DNA of 64,000 nucleotides from Papio anubis. Lineage: Eukaryota > Chordata > Mammalia > Primates > Cercopithecidae. The DNA lies in NCBI RefSeq assembly GCF_008728515.1, contig NC_044996.1, positions 105,115,467 to 105,179,466 on the forward strand. The letters are read 5' to 3'. The translations under genes and the position numbers were made by a program. Positions within the stretch are counted from its first letter, which is position 1. Every line of letters begins with the position of its first letter. The notes under the pieces were generated by a model. That model had not been told where the DNA came from. It did no database searches and saw only the letters and a list, made by a program, of their open reading frames with translations. Positions 33,935-44,204 of this stretch are shown one piece after another.

Positions 33935-34325
33935 ACAGTACTAGCTACCTACTGCTGTGTAACAAATTACCCCCAAAGTGTGCAACTTGACACAATGAAC
34001 ATTTATTATCTCACACAGCATCTGTGGGTCAGGAATCCAGGAGCAACCTGGCTGGATGGTTCTGGCTCAGGCTTTCTCATGAGATTCCAGTCAAAGTGCC
34101 AGCTGGGGCCTGTGGTAATCTGCAGGTTTGACTGGGGCTGGAGGGTCTGCTTCCAAGATGGCTTCCTCACATGGCTATTGACAGGAGAAACTGGCCAAAG
34201 GCCTCAGTTTCTCACCACATGGGCCTTTCCACTGGGCTCCTCCTGACATAGCAGCTGGTTTCCCCTACGTCAAGTGATCTCAGAGAAAAGAGAGAGGGAG
34301 AGAATGAGACCAAGACAGAAGCCAG
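33935..34325 (-). mobile_element. MLT1: MLT1 (I/J-like) LTR, antisense
   Basis: 'ctactgctgtgtaacaaatt', 'acccccaaagtgtgcaactt', 'ctggctggatggttctggct' and 'gcttccaagatggcttcctc' follow the same element class as 17260-17812. The far end is cut by the Alu fragment at 34329. Confidence 0.65.
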
Positions 34326-34328
34326 TGT

Positions 34329-34425
34329 GTATTTTTTTTTTTTTTTTTAAGACCAGACAGGGTCTTACTCTGTCACCCAGGCTGGAGTGCAGTGGTATGA
34401 TCATGGCTCACTGCAGACTCAGCCA
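34329..34425 (-). mobile_element. AluJ: Truncated antisense Alu
   Basis: Poly-T, then 'cagggtcttactctgtcacc' and 'gcagtggtatgatcatggct', stopping after about 95 bp where unrelated sequence begins. No target duplication is visible at the far side. Confidence 0.85.
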
Positions 34426-34582
34426 CCTGCGCTGCCTACCATGAACATATGTGGACAGGTGCAAAGACAAACTGGAACCCATGTGACAGCTGGCATCCAC
34501 ATTTGACCACCTCCAACCTTGATGGTATAGGTAACCTGCAAGATAAGCTGGCATCCTTTGCAATTACTGCACATGCACCCAG
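34426..34582. other. Unique sequence
   Basis: No repeat recognised between the Alu fragment and the frame at 34583. Confidence 0.3.
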
Positions 34583-34813
34583 GATCTGGAGATGCTGAAG
34601 AAGATCCAAAAAGAGCTGTTGCAGCTACAGGCCTGGCTGATGCTACAGGCCTAGCTGATTCTCCAGGCCAAAAAGGAGAGCCAGGAGATCAGCAACAACA
34701 CATCTGAGCTGCAACAGCGCCTGGCTCACACAGAGCTGCAGAGTGTGAAAGTGGCCGCTGCTCCACCTCTGCCTTCCAAATCTCACGCAAATGTCTCCTG
34801 CGGCCAACTCTAA
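34583..34813 (+). pseudogene. Coiled-coil-like frame with one stop, origin unknown
   Basis: Reading from GAT at 34583, 76 codons run to TAA at 34811 with a single in-frame TAG at 34652. The translation is rich in Leu, Gln, Lys and Glu with heptad-like spacing (EMLKKIQKELLQLQ; later ELQQRLAHTELQ), as in an alpha-helical coiled coil. Upstream another frame (around 34534-34582, NLQDKLASF) reads in a different register, suggesting a frameshift. No methionine start, intron or poly-A tail is clear. It could be a decayed retrocopy, an exon relic, or chance; I do not recognise a parent protein. Confidence 0.25.
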
Positions 34814-35695
34814 CTTGGAAACATGCACAAAATTGAATTCTGGGAAATGTGGTTCTAGCTTAACTAGTGGCCACAGCACACAGGCACCACAGGGCTGGAG
34901 TGTGTGTTAGGGGATGAGTGCAGCAAACAAAAGAGGTGGTCATAATAAGCTCTCTGTTCTTTCTCCTTGGACTAGGGACAGGAGGAGCAAAGACAGCCAT
35001 GGATGAGCCAGAGTCTGGCAGTGAGAAACTCAAGAGACTCCAGTCTTCTCAGAACCTCAGGGAAAACTCCAATTCCCTCTCCAGGCCCATGACAAACCCA
35101 CTCTGGATTAAGCTTCTTTCATCTGTAGTGGGGAGGGAGGGAGTAAAGGCTGGGAGATGGACGATTTGAAAACTGATATCCTGGAGTAGACAATAATTTA
35201 TCCCCACTTCACATCAATACCTCTAGACAGCCAGATGAAAATCATGCTATAATGCTCTGGTCATACCTAATAGCATGGCCACTCATACTGTTAGTTTGAT
35301 ATCTCTTGACTTCAAAGTGTCTCACATGAATGGTCCCCAGGCAGTGGCAAAATGGCACAAACAATGACACACAGGACCTGCCCAGTCAGTCATTTCAGGA
35401 ATACCCAAATACTTTCCCTATTTGTCTGCTCCTGCCTAAAATTCTGTCACTGCGTTAACCTGCTAGCTAAAACCTTGCATTTGCTTTCAAACGCAACTAT
35501 CCCTAAGAAGGGTCACGTTTTAGATTATTATCAGTCATTTATATTCATCAGTGCAAATGAAGTCTGAAGAGGTCTATTGATGTAGGGGATAAGTGAGGGC
35601 GCATTAGGCATTTGACAGGGACAGATGAACAAGAATGGAGAGCTCTGAAAAGGGTGTGTGAAAGAAGTAACCTGTATGTTCACCAAATCCTGTTT
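34814..35695. other. Mostly unique sequence
   Basis: 'tgggaaatgtggttctagct' near 34840 resembles old LTR text; the rest is unassigned and shows no exon. Confidence 0.3.
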
Positions 35696-35699
35696 CATT

Positions 35700-36040
35700 T
35701 TCTTCTTTCTGGGGGTCACAGAAAGACTACATTTCCCAGCCTCCCTTGGAGTTAGACTGAGGTCATGTGATTGGATCCTGACCAATGGGAAGTAAGTTGA
35801 AATAATATAAAGCACTCCTTCCAGGCCTTACCATTAAAAACATCTTGTGCAACCTTCCCACTTTACTGTCACCTTCAGCAGCAACCATAGAGGCCACGTA
35901 TTCAGATGGTAAGATAGATGCACCTGGGATCCCAGATTCACCAAGTGGCTCAGAGCTGCCCTGAGGAGTGGCCCAACTCATCAGTGGGGGCTAGTTTGTT
36001 TCTGCAGCATAGTCTATCCTGCCCAGGCTAATACAAAAAT
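35700..36040 (+). mobile_element. MLT1: MLT1 (H/F-like) LTR
   Basis: 'gactacatttcccagcctcc', 'cttggagttagactgaggtc' and 'gattggatcctgaccaatgg' give the standard start of this old MaLR class. The end is near 'caggctaatacaaaa'. Confidence 0.6.
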
Positions 36041-36051
36041 TGCTGCCAGAT

Positions 36052-36360
36052 GGTCAGGCACAGTAGCTCACACCTGTAATCCCAGCACTTTGGGAGGCCG
36101 AAGTGGGCAGTTCATTTGAGGCCAGGAGTTTGAGACCAGCCTGACCAACATGGTGAAAGCCCGTCTCTACTAAAAATACAAAAAAAAAAAAAATTAGCAG
36201 GATGTGGTGGCGGTCGCCTCTAGTCCCAGCTACTCGGGAGGCTGAGGCAGGAGAATCGCTTGAACTCGGGAGGCAGAGGTTGCAGTGAGTGAAGATCACG
36301 CCACTGTACCCCAACCTGGGCGACAGAGGGAGACTCCATTTCAAAAAAAGAAATAAAAAA
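36052..36360 (+). mobile_element. AluS: AluS SINE
   Basis: Sense, both arms, with an expanded internal A run ('acaaaaaaaaaaaaatta') and an A-rich tail. Confidence 0.94.
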
Positions 36361-36950
36361 GGTTGGTAAGATAGTGATCCATGTTACACAGAGACAAATA
36401 TTCAGTCAAGCTTCCACTTGTAAATAGTAAGTGATGGGAAAAACTTTGAGTGGCAAAAATGACTCAAGGAAAAGATTAGACTAAGGGTGTGGCCTTCCCC
36501 CAAATTTCCAGAAGCCTAAAGGTAACTTTGATTAAATGCAGGGGCAAGGTATATGGATGAGAAAGCAAAGACATATAGCAGATATGAAAACTATATCTTG
36601 AAAAGAACTTTGGATGTGGTCATTGGCAGGTGGAAGTGACTACAAGCAAATACATCAGTGACTTATTACATTTTTAGGGGAATTGTATAGCCAAAGAAAC
36701 CTTGAGCCTAGACCTCAAAAAAAAATCTTTCTTGAGTCAGCTATGAAGATGAAATAATCCTTGGGCTCACACCATGTGCAAAAAGTAGACTAAGAAAGTT
36801 CTGTGACCCTCAAGAAGGGATTTCCTCAGTACCTATTTAGATATAACCAAAGAAGATTATAGGAGAAAAGAACTAGAGGGCAGAGCCATGACTTGGGGAT
36901 AAAATGGACAAAGAAACTCCTCCAGGAGAAAACTTAGGGAATATTAAAGA
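36361..36950. other. Unassigned sequence, possible old ERV internal relic
   Basis: Purine-rich text such as 'atggacaaagaaactcctcc' and, past the next Alu, 'ctgctccaccattggattgg' has the flavour of a MaLR internal region, but I cannot confirm it. No coding frame is preserved. Confidence 0.25.
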
Positions 36951-36956
36951 AATCTT

Positions 36957-37260
36957 GGCTGGGTGTGGTGGCTCACACCTGTAATCTCAGCATTTTGGGA
37001 TGCCGAGGTGAGTGGATTGCTTGAGCCTAGGAGTTCAAGACCAGCCTGGGCAACATAGCAAGACCTTCTCTATACTTAAAAAAAAAAAAAAAATTAGCCT
37101 GGTTTGGTGGCACGTGCCTGTGGTTCCAGCTACTTGGGAAGCTAAGGTAAGAGGATCACTTGAGCCCAGGAGATGAAGGCTGCAGTGAGCTATGATCGTG
37201 CCACTGCACTCCAGCCTGGGCAACAGAGCTAGACCCTGTCTCAAAAAAAATAAAAAGAAA
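36957..37260 (+). mobile_element. AluJ: AluJ SINE
   Basis: Sense, with 'ggtggctcacacctgtaatc' and a long internal A run. Short duplication 'aaagaaat' on both sides (36946-36953, 37261-37268). Confidence 0.93.
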
Positions 37261-37515
37261 AAAGAAATAGTCTTCACCCTCAGGGCATGAGGCCTTCACA
37301 GTAGGATCTGAGAATGACTATGGACTAGTGACTGCTGTATGTCTCCCATCCTTCCCCTTTCAGAACACTAGTGTTTGCTGTGGTATCCTGCCCCTGCTCC
37401 ACCATTGGATTGGGGCTGAAGGTGTAGGGTGCTGATAACTTGTTTTGTTTTGTTTGGTTCATAGGTTGCCAGACTAGAAGAAGCAGCATCTAGACCTGAA
37501 GGCATCATCCAATGT
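37261..37515. other. Unassigned sequence
   Basis: Possibly a continuation of the old ERV-like text before the Alu. 'ttgttttgttttgtttggtt' near 37440 is a short simple run. Confidence 0.25.
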
Positions 37516-37517
37516 TT

Positions 37518-37970
37518 AAGGGTCTATAGGGGGTAAGAAAATGCCCCAAAACTTAGTGGCTTAAACAACAATGATTTATAATTTCTCACAATCCCCTGGG
37601 TCAGGAATTCAGGCAGGGCTTATCTGGGTGGATCTTCTGCTCTACCTGCCATTGGCTGGAATCATTTGCACAGCCGCATTTAGCTAGTGACTAGACCAGG
37701 AAAACTTCACTCGCATGTCTGATCCTCTTCCACACGGCTTCTGTCTCCACATGGCATGTCATCCTTCAGTAGCCTAAGCTTAGTTTCCTTATGGCATGCC
37801 CTGGCTTCTCAGAGTACAAAGGCAAAAACTCCAGCCCTTAAGGTCCAGGCCCAGAACTGACATGGCATCACTTCTGCCATATACCATTGGCCAAAGTGAG
37901 TCAGAAGGCCAGCCTGGATTCAAGGGGAGAGGAAATAGACTTCACCTCTGGCCGGGTGGAGTGGCACACA
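37518..37970 (-). mobile_element. MLT1: MLT1 (I/J-like) LTR, antisense
   Basis: 'ccccaaaacttagtggctta', 'gtcaggaattcaggcagggc', 'ggcatcacttctgccatata' and 'ctggattcaaggggagagga' are in the expected order of an antisense old MaLR LTR. Confidence 0.65.
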
Positions 37971-38204
37971 CGCACAAAGGTAAAAGAAATTGTTGAAGGC
38001 CCTATATGGATACTACAATGCCCAGAGATCCTGACCTTTGAGCTGGGATGTAGTTGCTGGATAAGACCTTGGGTTAAATTTCTTGGGAATGAGATGAGCA
38101 TGTTATTTTAGGGGCAAGAAGAATAAAAAAAGTGAACCAAATATTTATAAACCAGAGGACTGATGGTGGTAGTTTATTATAATAATACCCATCCATTGTG
38201 GCAG

Positions 38205-38785
38205 ATTTTATTTTCCTAAATGCTTCAACACTATCTCCCAGCTCATGTATTCTTCATACAATATGACCTTGACACTCCCGAATCAACATATAGAGTTTAT
38301 GTTACCACTCCAGGAACCTGGATGCAACTTTGTGACTGCCTCAATTAATGAAGTATGGCAGAAGTGACTCTGTGTGATTCCCAAGGTCAGGTCATAAAAG
38401 GAGACACAGCTTCAATCTGGCTCTCTCTCGGGACACAGGCTTTTTTGGGAGCCCTGAGCCTAGCTTCCCTGAAAGCTCCAAGCTGGAGAGACCACACAGA
38501 GTGACTACATAGAGGTAAATGCCTGAAGGGCTCCAGCTGTACCAGCCTCCAGTCTCCAGCCATTTGGCTCTTCCCAGGCCAGGAGGTAGATATGTGAGTG
38601 AGCAAGCCTTGGATGATTTCAACCTCCAGCCTTTGAGATGCCCCAGTTGACGCCAAGTAGAGAAGAGATGAGCTGACCCTGCTAAGCCCTGTGCAATTGT
38701 AGAGCCCTGAAAAACAATATATGTTGGCGTTTTAAGCCACTAAGTATTGGGATGGCTTATACTACAGCAATAGATAACTAATGTA
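38205..38785 (+). mobile_element. MLT1: Ancient MaLR-type LTR
   Basis: 'atgaagtatggcagaagtga', 'agatatgtgagtgagcaagc', 'cttggatgatttcaacctcc' and the end 'cagcaatagataactaatg' match an old LTR class with 'tgagtgaacaagccttcaga'. It abuts the Tigger element. Confidence 0.5.
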
Positions 38786-38950
38786 TAGTAAGTCCTCATA
38801 GTCATGTTTTTCATATTTGCAAATTCTACTTACTAAAATTTATATGTAACCCCAAACTCATTACTTAAGACGCTTTTGTGGTCATTTGTGGACACACGCA
38901 GAGTGGCAACAAGTTTAAGTCACCCAATGTGCATATTCCCTGCTGAGGTC

Positions 38951-39347
38951 TATAGGAAAACAGCCTGTGGCATGCAGGTGTGGTGCCATCTTGAAGCAAA
39001 ACCGTCATGTTGACAGATGTCGACTCCTGCATAACAAGGTGTTTCCCTAGCATAGATAACATCCCATAAAGATGCATGTCTAACCTCCCCAGTAGTCACA
39101 AGTCTCATAAGAAAGAGGCATGACCAGCTACACATTTTTTGCCATCAAAGCTTGCTAAATACAGGATATTTTCTGGAGGGTGGGTGCGGCGATCTACCAT
39201 CTCATGACCACCTGAGACATCACTTCTGTTTGTAAGTCCCTATTAAATGTTTCTTTCTGAGAAACCGGATTTGTCAGCCTTTTTTTGGTCTCTCAACTCC
39301 CTTGGCCTTTGGGAATAGATTTGCATATACCTGCTCACCGCGGAACA
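38951..39347 (+). mobile_element. Solo LTR (ERV1-like) inside Tigger
   Basis: It begins 'tataggaaaacagcctgtgg' (TG changed to TA), carries a polyadenylation-like 'ccctattaaatgtttctttc' and 'tggtctctcaactcccttgg', and ends 'ccgcggaaca'. Flanks 'aggtc' (38946-38950) and 'tggtc' (39348-39352) give a 4-5 bp duplication, as for class I ERVs. No internal proviral sequence remains. Confidence 0.6.
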
Positions 39348-39388
39348 TGGTCAAACAAGGTGACACTCTGCTTTCTTGTTTCCGCTCT

Positions 39389-40248
39389 TGTATTTTTTTC
39401 TAATTTGGTCTTAAGATCTGTCTCATGAGAGTGGCTATAAACTCTCAGTCTGCCCTAACAGGGTTCCAGGGAATTTGGTCGTAGATGTTTACAGAGTGCT
39501 TTTCACAGGACACTTCTTTATCCTGGCAGACAGCCTAATTCTTAAGTGTCCAAACCATGACCAGGTGTCCCTCTCACAGGAAAGTTGTTTACAGTTGCAG
39601 ACGCCGTCGTGGCTCTTGTCTGACCTATGTCGAGTCTATTCCTGCCAAGAGAGCCACTCTCTAGGAGAACGCTGACCGGGAAAGAAGTTAGGTCCGAGTG
39701 TGTGGGTGGGGTGAGACACAGAGAGGCAGCTCCACAGAACACGGGAAATACCAGAGGCAGCCTCTTCTTTACAGATTCCTCTCAGGGCCAGCAGAAAGGA
39801 AGAAATCCTCTGGGCCATCCATGCTTAGCCAGCAGGTGGGGAGCAACAGAGAGAGTGAGGGCCCTGTGGGCCTAGGCCTTAATCGGGGTCCCAGGCCGCT
39901 TTCCCGTGGGGAGTTCTCCTCGGTGGGTTGAACGCCAGCAGGCAGGAGTTCCACGGAGGCACGCTGTGGCTGAGAAGGGGTCACTGTGGCAGATCTGTAC
40001 GGCCCATGCAGAGTGTGGAGGGTCAATGGGGCCAGTCGAGTAGGTTGTATCTAGCTGTCCCGTAGGGAGGTGGTCACCAGCAGGTGACTGTGTAAGGTAG
40101 ATATCTGGATCGACCACATTGAAGAACAGGGAAGAGGTGAAGAACTGGAAACTGAGTCAAGAGTGACTAAGCCCTGCTTCTGGTATGAGAAAGTCCAATA
40201 TATTCAAAATGATGCTGAGACAACATAATATTATAAAAATTCACTACA
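39389..40248. mobile_element. LTR-like insertion, about 860 bp, unnamed family
   Basis: It interrupts the Tigger text cleanly. Its ends are 'tgtattttt' and 'cactaca', that is TGTA...TACA. Flanks are 'gctct' (39384-39388) and 'actcc' (40249-40253), a 5-bp duplication with two transitions. The 39690-40120 part is CpG-richer than its neighbours. These are features of a solo LTR, but I do not recognise the family. The frames at 39627-40117 are on both strands and lack domains. Confidence 0.5.
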
Positions 40249-40341
40249 ACTCCCATACCATAAACATGGCCTTTTTGCGACCTACCTAATGCCCCCTTTT
40301 TCACATTTTTGTGCTACTTCCTGGTGATTTCACTGTTTAAA

Positions 40342-40440
40342 ATGGCCCCCAAGTGTAGTGTTGAAGGACTGTCTAGTGTTCCTGAGTGCAAGAGGACTAT
40401 GATACGCCTTACAGAGAAAATACATGATATATACATGTAA
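40342..40440 (+). pseudogene. Tigger transposase N-terminal remnant
   Basis: ATG at 40342 opens 32 codons (MAPKCSVEGLSSVP..., ending at TAA 40438) like the start of pogo/Tigger transposases with a DNA-binding helix-turn-helix. The similarity carries on past the stop ('ggcatgagttatagtgctgt', 40450-40469) in broken frame. Non-functional. Confidence 0.5.
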
Positions 40441-40836
40441 CTCATTAAGGCATGAGTTATAGTGCTGTTATGTTCAATGTTAATGAACCATCAATATATA
40501 TTAATTAAGATGTCTTTAAACAGAAGCACACATAAAACAAGATTATGTATTGATTGGCTGATTATAATGTGATCAGAGGCTTGTAGGAACTTAACCCTGT
40601 AGAGCCCTTAGGAGCAATGGTTCTATATTAGCTAATTCAGCATTCACTGAGACTTTATGGACCATAACTACTGTGAATAATGTGAATTGACTGTGCCTAT
40701 ATTCAGCTCTCTTTTTTTCTGAGTACATGAGAACACCACACTTTGCAGGACCCTTGCAGGTAGGCGAGACAGTATGACTGGCTCTATCCAGTGAAATGTG
40801 AGCAGCAGGCCAAAGCATTTAAGAACCAGTGTACTG

Positions 40837-40922
40837 AGCAGAGATCACACCACAGCACTCCAGCCCGGCAACAGAGTGAGACTATGTCTAAAAAACAAAC
40901 AAACAAACAAACAAACAAAAAA
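40837..40922 (+). mobile_element. Alu: 5'-truncated Alu
   Basis: Only the end of the right arm ('cacagcactccagcccggca' through 'gtgagactatgtct') and an (AAAC)n tail are present, yet a perfect 13-bp duplication 'aaccagtgtactg' flanks it (40824-40836; 40923-40935). This is truncation during insertion, not later decay. Confidence 0.92.
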
Positions 40923-41039
40923 AACCAGTGTACTGTCTTCAATCTTTTGCTATCCCTAAAGTGGCAAACATGAAGGGCTTGCATTAAAATGGTGGCATCC
41001 TCAACTGAAGGGAGCCTGGATCCTTGAGTTACTGGAAAG

Positions 41040-41440
41040 AGAAGAGCCCTAGCAACCTGCATCATACTTTATGAGCAAGAAATCAGTTATTGTTGTGTTC
41101 AGCCAGTAAGATGTTAAGGGTTATTTGTTGTTGCAACCTAGCCTGCAACCAACCTCAAAACCTGTCTAAAATAGGGTTTGAGAAGCCCAAAAGTCTGCTG
41201 TATAGGATCTTCTAGTCAGCTAAAGTGTATGCATATGTGCAGGCCTGTGTGCACATGTAGCTCTTAACTACCAACATGCTCTATCTAGCAAATGGTAATC
41301 TATTTGACAATAGGGCCACAAGTTCTAACATGCAAAAGTTAGCTTTCCTTTCCACTCCCATCTCTCCAAAAAAAAAAAAAGAGAGAGAGAGAGAAGTAGT
41401 AGAGGGCTTAGATCTATTTATTCATTGGTTTAAAAGAAAA
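41040..41440. other. Unique sequence
   Basis: Contains an A run followed by (GA)n at about 41368-41395. Nothing else recognised. Confidence 0.35.
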
Positions 41441-41442
41441 TA

Positions 41443-41588
41443 GTCCAGATGAGGTGGCTCACACCTGTAATCCCAGCACTTTGGGAGGTTGAGGCGGGCA
41501 GATCGCTGAGTCCAAGAGTTGGAGAACAGCCTGGGCAACATGGTGAAAATCCTTCTTTAAAAAAAAATACAAAAAGTTAGCTGGGTAT
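41443..41588 (+). mobile_element. AluJ: Alu, 3'-truncated
   Basis: Left arm and the start of the right arm ('aaaaagttagctgggtatgc'), then the text leaves Alu abruptly. No tail or duplication, so it was shortened after insertion. Confidence 0.88.
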
Positions 41589-41589
41589 G

Positions 41590-42180
41590 CCTAATAAACC
41601 AGAAAGAGTTGATTTGCTCTAAAGGAAGTCCAGAGAGGAACCCAGAGTTAAACTCTTCATCATTCACTCCAATCAGCATCATCACATCTGAAGCACCAGT
41701 CTAATAAATACATTTCACAAATGTGTCTACTCATGTGATGAAGTATGCCCTATACACACATTGACTCACTTATATTAGGTATTACAGCCTTTTGCCTATT
41801 TTCCTGTCAATGAGGAAATTACCAAACACATAGTGGTAACAAGGGAAGGCGCATTCCAGAACACTGGAGATGAAAAGAAGCAATGGTTTGATATAGGCTG
41901 GAGAAGATGAAGAAAGGAACCAGAAATGGGTTTGTGAAAAGAAAGAGATAATGCCAATGAAAAGGGGCTCACGACAGAGCTGCCGGGACCTCTCTGGCAA
42001 CTGGGTCAGCCGCATCTACACTCAGGGCCTGCAGTCAGGTTGCGTTAGCACGCGGCTAAGGGATTCTCCCAGAGACAGGCAAAAGGCCAGATACCCCTGC
42101 ACGGGGAATATGGTTGATCTGGCCAAGACGTGGAAATGTGCTTGTTCATCTGCATACCAAGTGATTCCTTATGCAACTTC
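41590..42180. other. Unique sequence, nothing recognised
   Basis: No repeat or exon. The frame at 41951-42232 (+) lacks a domain. Confidence 0.3.
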
Positions 42181-42184
42181 CTGT

Positions 42185-42362
42185 GTTTCCATAGAAAGAA
42201 TATGGGCTCTAGAGTCAGGCAGCCCTGTTTAAGTCCAGCTTCTTCTCTTACCCATCGTGTTTCCTTAAGCAGATCACTTCACCTCTCTGGGTCTCACACT
42301 GGTGAGTGGAAATAACAATACCTGCTCACAGAGTTCTGGAATAATTAAATGAGATCACAAGC
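42185..42362 (+). mobile_element. MIR: MIR SINE
   Basis: 'gaatatgggctctagagtca', 'cacttcacctctctgggtct' and 'ataattaaatgagatcacaa' follow a sense MIR. Confidence 0.8.
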
Positions 42363-42459
42363 ATCTGGCACAGAGCAGCCAGTTGCCTCCCCAACTCCCT
42401 CTTACCACCATGCATACCCAGAAAGGGTCTCCCACTGTTTGAAATATGTTGTGACACAG

Positions 42460-42985
42460 TGGCTGCGGGAGGCTGAGTAGTGCCCTTATCCCTATTGTGC
42501 CAGCAAAAATGAAACAGAACCCCAATCCTACCCCCAACCCAGAAAAATCAATGATATCCATGTCCTGAAGCCTGGAACGTGTGATACCGTATATGGCAAA
42601 ATAAAAAAGACTTTGCAGATGTGATTAAGTTAAAGGTCTTGAGATGAGGGCATTATCCTGGATTATTTGGGTAGACCCTAAATGCCATCACAAGTGCCCT
42701 CATAACAGAAAGAAAGAGGGAGAGTATAGAAAGGAGAAAAGAAGGCCATGTGACCACAGAGGTAGAGAGGGGAGTGCTGCAGCCATAAACCAAGGAAGGC
42801 TGGCAGTCACCAGGAGCTGGAGGAGGCAAGGAACGGATTCTCCCGCTGGAGCCTCCTGAAGGAGCTTGGCCCTATGGCCACTTTGATTTCAGCTCAGTGA
42901 CAGTGATTTGGGACTTCCGGCTTCCAAAACTGTGAGCCATCAAGTTTGTGGTAATTTGTGGCAGCAGCCACAAGAAACAAATGCA
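42460..42985 (+). mobile_element. MLT1: MLT1-type LTR
   Basis: 'aagactttgcagatgtgatt', 'aagttaaaggtcttgagatg', 'cattatcctggattatttgg', 'tcaccaggagctggaggagg' and 'agtttgtggtaatttgtggc' describe a nearly complete MaLR-like LTR in sense. Confidence 0.65.
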
Positions 42986-43985
42986 GCGGCTGAGTCTGTG
43001 ACCCCAACGAGAGAGTTAAGAAAGGAAAGATCTGTGTTCTAAGGCCACCCTCTGAAAAGAAAGCCCTTTGGTCCCTTGGGCAGAGGCTGCAGAAACTCCA
43101 CGTCCTTCCAACTGGGGTTGCCCTGGGTGGTCTTGTCAACTCACACTCACACTAACTCCTTGAACTTTGCTCCTCACAGGAGGTGTCCAGGCAAGGATAC
43201 AAGGAAAATTAGTATCACTTTCTTCACTTCCGGCACAAACGCTCCCTTACCTGGGAAGGCAGGGACGGCCTGGACCAATTGTCTGAGGCCCTGGAGTCCA
43301 GTACCTGAAAATGATCTCCCAGAGCTGCTCTCGGGCTGCATCAAGGGTACCTAGGGGAGGACAGATCCTGTGCAAGTAAGCATGGGGTATCCCCCATGCC
43401 TGAGGTTAACAGCCCTCACCAACTTCTCAGGGATGCTATGAGAGTTAACGATTGTGAAGTGCACTCCCTGCCACGGAAACGCTCAGCTGTGTGAAAAGAC
43501 TCACCAATGATCTGGGCCTGGAAAAAGCAGTCATACTGAAGACTAATGACATTGCTACATTTTCATTGTGGGTGCCAGAATGCACTATAGTGGCTTCCCA
43601 GGCCACGAGTTTTCAATTTGCAGCACAAGCAGACCCTCCAATGTGGCACTTCTCTGCTCTCCTTGCATGTGACTTGGTTCACTTTTTGTGGGTCTCTGTG
43701 GCTGCCAGGTGTCGCCTCCACAATGCCACATCCCCAAACTTCCCAGAAGCCCAGAGTGTTCAAGGCTGTCTGTTGGCAGAGGCCCAGGACACGTGGACAC
43801 CCAGAGCTGAACACCATTGACTGCTAGGCAGATGAGACTTCGGTCTCAAAAGAGATCATATTCCAGTGGACGAATATCCCAGACATATTCCAGTGGACGA
43901 AGACGTCCATCTCATCTAAGGACACATGTCAAAGAAGACATTATTAATCCCCCTCCATTAGAGAGATCACTGGTTTGTCACCCAA
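42986..43985. other. Mostly unique sequence
   Basis: A MIR-like core may lie at 43390-43480. A perfect 18-bp direct repeat 'catattccagtggacgaa' occurs at 43857-43874 and 43884-43901. The frames at 43491-43820 (+) and 43563-43817 (-) are shadows of each other. Confidence 0.3.
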
Positions 43986-43989
43986 TCCA

Positions 43990-44200
43990 TTTCCCATTCC
44001 TTTTTGTCACAGAGCTAGACTACATTTCCCAGTCTCCCTTGCAGCCAAGTGTGGCCATGAGACTGCATTCCGGCCAACAGAAGGCAGGCAGATATGATGA
44101 GTGGCCTGGCCTATAGACCCTCTCCTCACCCCATCATGCCATTCTCCGCACTCTTTCTTCACCTCCCCACCAGCTGGCTGTCAATCTTTAGGGCAACCTT
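43990..44200 (+). mobile_element. MLT1: MLT1 (H/F-like) LTR fragment
   Basis: 'tagactacatttcccagtct', 'cccttgcagccaagtgtggc' and 'catgagactgcattccggcc' give the 5' half of this LTR class. Confidence 0.6.
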
Positions 44201-44204
44201 GGAA

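Larger units (their letters stand above)
38790..40700 (+). mobile_element. Tigger: Tigger-type (pogo) DNA transposon interrupted by two LTRs
   Basis: Three pieces of one element are readable: 38790-38950 ('caaattctacttactaaaat'), 39353-39388 ('aaacaaggtgacactctgct') and 40249-40700 ('gatttcactgtttaaaatgg', ending 'ataatgtgaattgactgt'). They join in the order I recall for Tigger elements. The 5' boundary is approximate and the element is too short to hold an intact transposase. Confidence 0.7.

Noticed and set aside
34640..34720. Alternative frame reading a collagen-like PGQKGEPGDQ
   Set aside because: Only one short Gly-X-Y-like stretch, in a phase that stops soon after; chance resemblance.
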